Below are positions 6,607 to 10,350 of a stretch of DNA of 10,350 nucleotides, piece after piece; position 1 is the stretch's first letter; each line of letters begins with the position of its first letter. This DNA is from an uncultured Gemella sp. (GTDB lineage: Bacteria; Bacillota; Bacilli; Staphylococcales; Gemellaceae): positions 1-10,350 of the forward strand of contig CAMYEU010000043.1 of assembly GCA_947254465.1 (NCBI GenBank). Reading direction: 5' to 3'. The position numbers and the translations under genes were made by a program. The notes below the pieces were generated by a model. It was not told the origin of the DNA and did no database searches. It saw only the letters and a list, made by a program, of their open reading frames with translations.

Positions 6607-6681
6607 CTTTTTCATAAAAAGAGTGAATGCAGGATTTTTATAAAAAATAACTAAAATTCCACAGTTATTCTTACTCTTTTT
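6607..6681 (+). promoter_or_regulatory. Structured 5' leader with alternative hairpins
   Basis: AAAAAG at 6616-6621 can pair with CTTTTT at 6607-6612 across a 3-base loop. Alternatively, as part of 6616-6626, it can pair with 6671-6681 to form an 11-bp stem (one G-T wobble). The larger hairpin contains a nested 7-bp stem, AATAACT/AGTTATT (6646-6652 with 6663-6669), and ends in TTTTT. The two forms exclude each other, as in a transcription attenuator, but no known riboswitch or T-box signature is visible. Confidence 0.35.
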
Positions 6682-6723
6682 GTGTAAAATAAATCTAAAT
6701 TTGTAATTAAATAAGGAGATATT

Positions 6724-8445
6724 ATGAAGATAGATGGTAGAGCAATGGCTCTCTTTAATATCAAAAAAGAAGTATATCTCGTAGCAATTCTTAAACTTGT
6801 TGCCTTTTGGTGCTCGCTATTTTTTATCTACAACTTCGTAGACTTTCTATTTTATTCACTAGGCGAAGAGAGTAGAAGCGGTGCTATGTTAGGGTTTATC
6901 CTAAGGACGGTAGTAGGTTTAGTAGTTTATTACGCAGCTACAACTGGGGATAATTACTTCAGTCACAAAATTTCTAAACAGGTTAGAAATACATTAAGGA
7001 AAGAAATTTACAATAAAGTAGAAAAACTTTCACTAAATTACACAGAAGCAGTAAACACTGGTAGTCTTCTTGTGATGAATTCTTCATCGATTGTGAATAT
7101 CGAGTTTTATTTCAATAAGTTTGTACCACAGATGTTTGCTACATTGTTTATCGTACTTAGCTCGTTTGTGATTTATGGGAAGATTCATATCTTACTATTT
7201 ATAGCGATGTTGTTATTATATCCGCTTATTCCTGTGTCTATTATGATTATTATTAAGAAGTCGAAAAAGGCTAATAAAAAGAACTTCAGCGATTTCTTAA
7301 GTTTATCTGAAGTATTCTACGATAGATTATCAGGTTTCACAACGGCAAAAATTTACGGTAAAGAAGATAATGTAGCGAGTGATGTTGATACTCGTAGTGC
7401 AAAATATAGAAAATCGACGATGGCATTACTTCGTCACCAACTTAATTCTATTAATGTGATGGATGCTATTACTTATATTTCTATTTTTGTCCTATCAATT
7501 ATCGCTATCTTTGCGGTGAAAGATCAGAAATTTATTGTTTTCGTAATCGTAGCTTCTTTAGAATGTTTCAAACCGTTGCGTGCTTTAGGAGGTTTGTTCC
7601 ATATTTCGATGAAAGGGAATGTTGAGTTAGATAATATCTACAAACTTCTTGATCATCCGGAGCAAGAAAAAGATGAAACTATCGAGGTAGAAGCCGGGAA
7701 AAATATTGTTCTTAATAATGTAAGCTTCTCTTATGGTGAGGAGACGACTTTAGAAAATATTAATATGCTATTTAAACCTGGTACGAAAACAGCATTAGTA
7801 GGAGAAAGTGGAAGTGGTAAGTCTACTATTATCAAATTAATTTTAGGTCTAAATTCTAACTATAGCGGAAGTATAAAATACGACAACTTCAATATAGATA
7901 CTATTCCTACTAGAGAAATGTCTAAAATTACTACACTTATTACTAATGATAGTTACTTAGTTAAAGGTACTATAAGAGAGCATTTAAGTGTTCGTAAAAA
8001 TATAACTGAAGAAGAAATGTACAATGCTTTAGAAAAAGTTAATCTTAAAGATTTTGTGGAAGAACACGGTGGTCTAGATTATGAACTTGAGATAGGAGCT
8101 GCGAACCTTTCTGGTGGTCAAAGACAAAGATTACTTGCAGCAAAAGCAATTTTAAAAAATTCTTACTTGTATATACTTGATGAAGCTGTATCAAATATTG
8201 ATGATTACAGTAAGGAAATCGTACTGAATGCTTTTGATTCAATTAAAGAAGGAAAAATTATTATCGTTATTTCTCATGATTTAGAGACAATAGCAAATGC
8301 AGATAATATCTATGTTCTAAAAGATAAGAAAATTATTGAAGAAGGAACACATGATGAGCTGATTGAAGAAAATTCTCTGTATAGAAAATTATTCACAGAT
8401 CAACAACAACTGAAATCAAAATTTTTAGCTAAGGAGGTAGAGTAA
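6724..8445 (+). CDS. CydD-like ABC half-transporter (membrane + ATPase)
   Basis: This 573-residue protein has six membrane segments (about 18-45, 55-72, 134-152, 155-176, 248-266, 269-290) and a C-terminal ATPase. The membrane part carries CydD hallmarks: EFYFNKFVPQMF (127-138), PLIPVSIMI (167-175), SLSEVFYDRLSGFTTAKIYGKE (193-214) and STMALLRHQL (231-240). CydDC exports cysteine and glutathione in E. coli, and related exporter-fold pairs have been linked to heme or siderophore transport. Walker A is GESGSGKST (360-368), signature LSGGQ (462-466), Walker B Asp486-Glu487 and His518. The Q-loop position reads Asn408 where glutamine is expected. The ATG has AAGGAG 5 bases upstream. The stop TAA shares a base with the next gene's ATG, so the two are coupled and should form a heterodimer. 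The upstream Fur-like box suggests iron control. It could instead be a generic exporter. Confidence 0.85.
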   Translation: MKIDGRAMALFNIKKEVYLVAILKLVAFWCSLFFIYNFVDFLFYSLGEESRSGAMLGFILRTVVGLVVYYAATTGDNYFSHKISKQVRNTLRKEIYNKVEKLSLNYTEAVNTGSLLVMNSSSIVNIEFYFNKFVPQMFATLFIVLSSFVIYGKIHILLFIAMLLLYPLIPVSIMIIIKKSKKANKKNFSDFLSLSEVFYDRLSGFTTAKIYGKEDNVASDVDTRSAKYRKSTMALLRHQLNSINVMDAITYISIFVLSIIAIFAVKDQKFIVFVIVASLECFKPLRALGGLFHISMKGNVELDNIYKLLDHPEQEKDETIEVEAGKNIVLNNVSFSYGEETTLENINMLFKPGTKTALVGESGSGKSTIIKLILGLNSNYSGSIKYDNFNIDTIPTREMSKITTLITNDSYLVKGTIREHLSVRKNITEEEMYNALEKVNLKDFVEEHGGLDYELEIGAANLSGGQRQRLLAAKAILKNSYLYILDEAVSNIDDYSKEIVLNAFDSIKEGKIIIVISHDLETIANADNIYVLKDKKIIEEGTHDELIEENSLYRKLFTDQQQLKSKFLAKEVE

Positions 8446-10055
8446 TGACATCATTAAGAGAATTAAAACAACTTTTAGCTATTGCTCAGGACTTTAAACG
8501 TCCATTGCTTAGAGCGACTTTATTCGGAAGTCTAGGTCACTTAACACTTGTCGTATTTACCTACTTCATCTCGTTATTCTTTTTAACGAAAATAACGACA
8601 ATAGCTGTAATTTTATTCGTAGTAATCTTTGCTTTAGCTGTATTAAAAGGATTATTCAGTTATACTGAGCAACTTTTAAATCACTACGTAGCATTCAAAG
8701 TATTACATGCTTTACGTGTTAAAGTTTTAGAAAAATTCAAACGCATATCTGTCGACAGTTTTACAAAAAATACTTCAGGTGATTACATGACGATGATTAC
8801 GACTGATATTGAATTATTAGAAGTTTTCTACGCACATACGATAACACCATTTATGATTTATATCGTGCAAAGTTTAGTAGTTAGTTTCTTCTTACTATTC
8901 TTTAGTGTGAAACTAGCGTTAGTAGCTTTAATAGTCTATATCGTAATCGGACTTGTATATCCGTTAAGTTTTAGAAATGTTGGGCAAGATGTTGGTGAAG
9001 ATTATCGTCGTAAACTGACTCAAGTAAACAACAATTCATCAGAAGAAGCTTATGGAATTTTTGAAACATTGCAATATGGAAAAATCGATGAAGCAAAACG
9101 TAATATCGATATGGAAACTGAAGAGCTAACAAGAAGTTCATATCTTAAAAATAAATTCTTAGTAGATTTGAATGTTCTAAATGTTGTAACTTATAATATC
9201 GGGGTATTGGCATTTATCTATGTGGCATCTTCACTTGATAGTCAGTTCGTAACTGTTTCATTAGTTGCGATGTTTATCGTATCGTTTATTCCTATTTTAT
9301 ATATGGGTAATCTTGCTTCAACATTAAGTCAAACGATGGCTAGTGGAAAGAGATTTTTAGAGCTTATGAATACGCCAGAAGAAGCGGAAAATAGCGGAGT
9401 AGTTGTTGATTTTAACGAACTTAAAGTTGAGAACTTAACATATCGCTACGCTGATAATACTGTAGTAGATGATTTAAGCTTCGATGTGAAAAAAGGTGAG
9501 ATTATCGGATTAAGTGGACCAAGCGGATGTGGTAAATCTACAATAGCGAAGCTTATTATGAAATTCATCTCAGATAAAAATATGGAAGGTAATATTACTA
9601 TCGATGGTGTTAACCTTAGAGAGATAGATAATCGTTACTTTAGAGAAAATAGTTCGATAATACTACAAGATAGTTACTTATTCAATGCAAAAATTAAAGA
9701 TAACATCACATTCTTCGAGAAAGATTTAGATAAAGAAGAGTTGGATGCATCATTAAGAAAAACTAATTTAAGAACTTTTGTAGACAACTTAAAACGTCGT
9801 GAAAATGAAATCGTTGGTGAGAGAAGTTCGAATATAAGTTCGGGACAAAAACAACGTTTATCAGTAGCACGTTCATTCTACAATGACAGTAAACTTCTAA
9901 TTCTTGATGAAGCAACAGCAAACATCGATATCTTCAGTGAAATCGAAGTGCTAAAAGCTTTAGAAGAAAGTAAAAAAGACAAGATAACAATAATAATTTC
10001 ACACAATAAATCAACATTATCAATTTGTGATAAGGTAATTAGATTAGGTGAGTAG
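8445..10055 (+). CDS. CydC-like ABC half-transporter (membrane + ATPase), partner of the preceding protein
   Basis: This 536-residue protein has six predicted membrane segments (about 22-48, 52-70, 133-152, 155-173, 244-262, 270-290) and an ATPase domain from about 325. CydC-type features include YTEQLLNHYVAFKVLHALR (73-91), the SGDYMTMITTDIELLEVFYAHTITP block (111-135) and a short ATPase end without extension. Walker A is GPSGCGKST (358-366), Q-loop Gln408, Walker B Asp488-Glu489 and His520. The signature is ISSGQ (464-468), with serine for the first glycine of LSGGQ. This weakens the ATP site shared with the partner's Walker A, a normal asymmetry in heterodimeric exporters. AAGGAGGT (8431-8438) lies 6 bases before ATG 8445, inside the end of the upstream gene, and the genes overlap by one base. 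Databases often label such proteins amino-acid or thiol transporters; the substrate here is not proven. Confidence 0.85.
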   Translation: MTSLRELKQLLAIAQDFKRPLLRATLFGSLGHLTLVVFTYFISLFFLTKITTIAVILFVVIFALAVLKGLFSYTEQLLNHYVAFKVLHALRVKVLEKFKRISVDSFTKNTSGDYMTMITTDIELLEVFYAHTITPFMIYIVQSLVVSFFLLFFSVKLALVALIVYIVIGLVYPLSFRNVGQDVGEDYRRKLTQVNNNSSEEAYGIFETLQYGKIDEAKRNIDMETEELTRSSYLKNKFLVDLNVLNVVTYNIGVLAFIYVASSLDSQFVTVSLVAMFIVSFIPILYMGNLASTLSQTMASGKRFLELMNTPEEAENSGVVVDFNELKVENLTYRYADNTVVDDLSFDVKKGEIIGLSGPSGCGKSTIAKLIMKFISDKNMEGNITIDGVNLREIDNRYFRENSSIILQDSYLFNAKIKDNITFFEKDLDKEELDASLRKTNLRTFVDNLKRRENEIVGERSSNISSGQKQRLSVARSFYNDSKLLILDEATANIDIFSEIEVLKALEESKKDKITIIISHNKSTLSICDKVIRLGE

Positions 10056-10059
10056 AAAT

Positions 10060-10093
10060 AAAGAGGAACTTGGAAAATACCAAGCTCCTCTTT
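10060..10093 (+). terminator. Terminator hairpin of the CydDC-like operon
   Basis: A 14-position stem (10060-10073 with 10080-10093, one A/C mismatch) has a 6-base loop and starts 4 bases after the stop codon. Only three T end the stem before CAGG, so the T-tail is short, possibly cut by later insertion of the neighbouring element. Confidence 0.7.
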
Positions 10094-10094
10094 C

Positions 10095-10135
10095 AGGCTG
10101 TTGACAAATGCAGAAACTGCATGAGTCAGCAGCCT
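10095..10135. repeat. Long hairpin at the probable left end of the insertion sequence
   Basis: AGGCTGTTGAC (10095-10105) pairs with GTCAGCAGCCT (10125-10135), one T-G wobble. After a 2-base internal loop, ATGCAG (10108-10113) pairs with CTGCAT (10117-10122) around AAA. It abuts the operon terminator and precedes the transposase promoter. It could be the insertion sequence's end structure, a shield against outside transcription, or a second terminator (ATTTTA follows). Confidence 0.6.
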
Positions 10136-10161
10136 ATTTTAATGAGAAAAAGTGCTGAAAA

Positions 10162-10170
10162 TGTTATAAT
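10162..10170 (+). promoter_or_regulatory. Extended -10 promoter of the transposase gene
   Basis: TGTTATAAT at 10162-10170 is a perfect extended -10 (TGN plus TATAAT). No -35 box is evident. AGAGGGGG (10181-10188) serves as ribosome binding site 8 bases before ATG 10197. Confidence 0.6.
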
Positions 10171-10196
10171 ATAAGTATATAGAGGGGGTTTTTAGT

Positions 10197-10350
10197 ATGT
10201 TTAATAAAAAAGAAAATATCAAAGATGAAATAATATTAATGACGTTATCAGAACTAGTTCCTACAAATCACTTTTTAAGAAAAGTAGCCGAAGCAATTGA
10301 TTTTAAATTTATTTATGATTTGACAGAAGAATACTATAGCCACACATCAG
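10197..10350 (+). CDS. IS1182-family transposase, N-terminal part (cut by window edge)
   Basis: Fifty-one codons are visible, and the frame is still open at the right edge. The protein begins MFNKKENIKDEI and continues with LSELVPTNHFLRKVAEAIDF and KFIYDLTEEYY. This matches the well-known start of IS1182/IS1272-type DDE transposases, which read roughly LVPxDHxLRKIxxAIDFSFIYDL. The full protein is expected to be about 450-550 residues, with its catalytic residues beyond the window. It has its own extended -10 promoter and a strong ribosome binding site. Whether the element is intact cannot be judged. Confidence 0.85.
   Translation, partial: MFNKKENIKDEIILMTLSELVPTNHFLRKVAEAIDFKFIYDLTEEYYSHTS

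Larger units (their letters stand above)
10095..10350 (+). mobile_element. Left part of an IS1182-family insertion sequence
   Basis: The element is recognised from its transposase start at 10197. Its left boundary is probably in 10056-10140, near the hairpin; the exact base cannot be set because the right end is outside the window and no inverted repeat pair can be compared. Confidence 0.6.

Overview
The window is very A+T-rich. Its AAGGAGG-type ribosome binding sites, GTG/TTG start codons and protein families point to a low-GC Gram-positive bacterium (Bacillota). The protein style suggests Gemella or a close relative of the Bacillales/Lactobacillales border. That genus call is inference, because no rRNA or marker gene is present.

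Layout, all genes on the + strand. (1) Bases 1-1017: the 3' two thirds of an ABC exporter half-transporter (fused membrane and ATPase domains), followed by a clean hairpin terminator. (2) Bases 1239-4017: a tightly coupled BceA/BceB-type pair, the antimicrobial-peptide sensing and resistance transporter, with its own leader and terminator but no BceR/BceS two-component genes in view. (3) Bases 4073-4258: a 186-bp non-coding element with 14-bp perfect terminal inverted repeats and two internal long hairpins, which looks like a MITE or structured intergenic repeat. (4) Bases 4453-6024: a second full-length ABC exporter half-transporter, paralogous to the first, behind a good extended -10 promoter. 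(5) Bases 6025-6723: about 700 bp without a convincing gene, holding three hairpin terminators in a row, a GC-richer hairpin, a promoter region with a near-perfect Fur-type 7-1-7 box, and a leader with two mutually exclusive hairpins. (6) Bases 6724-10055: two ABC half-transporters overlapping by one base, with CydD-like and CydC-like features, evidently a heterodimer. (7) From about 10095 to the right edge: hairpins, an extended -10 promoter and the first 51 codons of an IS1182-type transposase.

How the parts may work together: the window is a block of membrane transporters in separate transcription units. BceAB should deal with cell-wall-active peptides, and the two paralogous exporters beside it may export peptides or other amphiphiles, though their substrate cannot be read from sequence. 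The CydDC-like pair is the most interesting unit. A Fur-like operator at its promoter would link it to iron or heme rather than only to thiol export. The repeat element and the IS at the right edge suggest that the spaces between these units have taken up mobile DNA. I did not find a clearly new multi-gene defence or metabolic system. The strongest unexplained signals are the Fur-box/leader region at 6555-6723, the structured repeat at 4073-4258 and the terminator cluster at 6036-6335.
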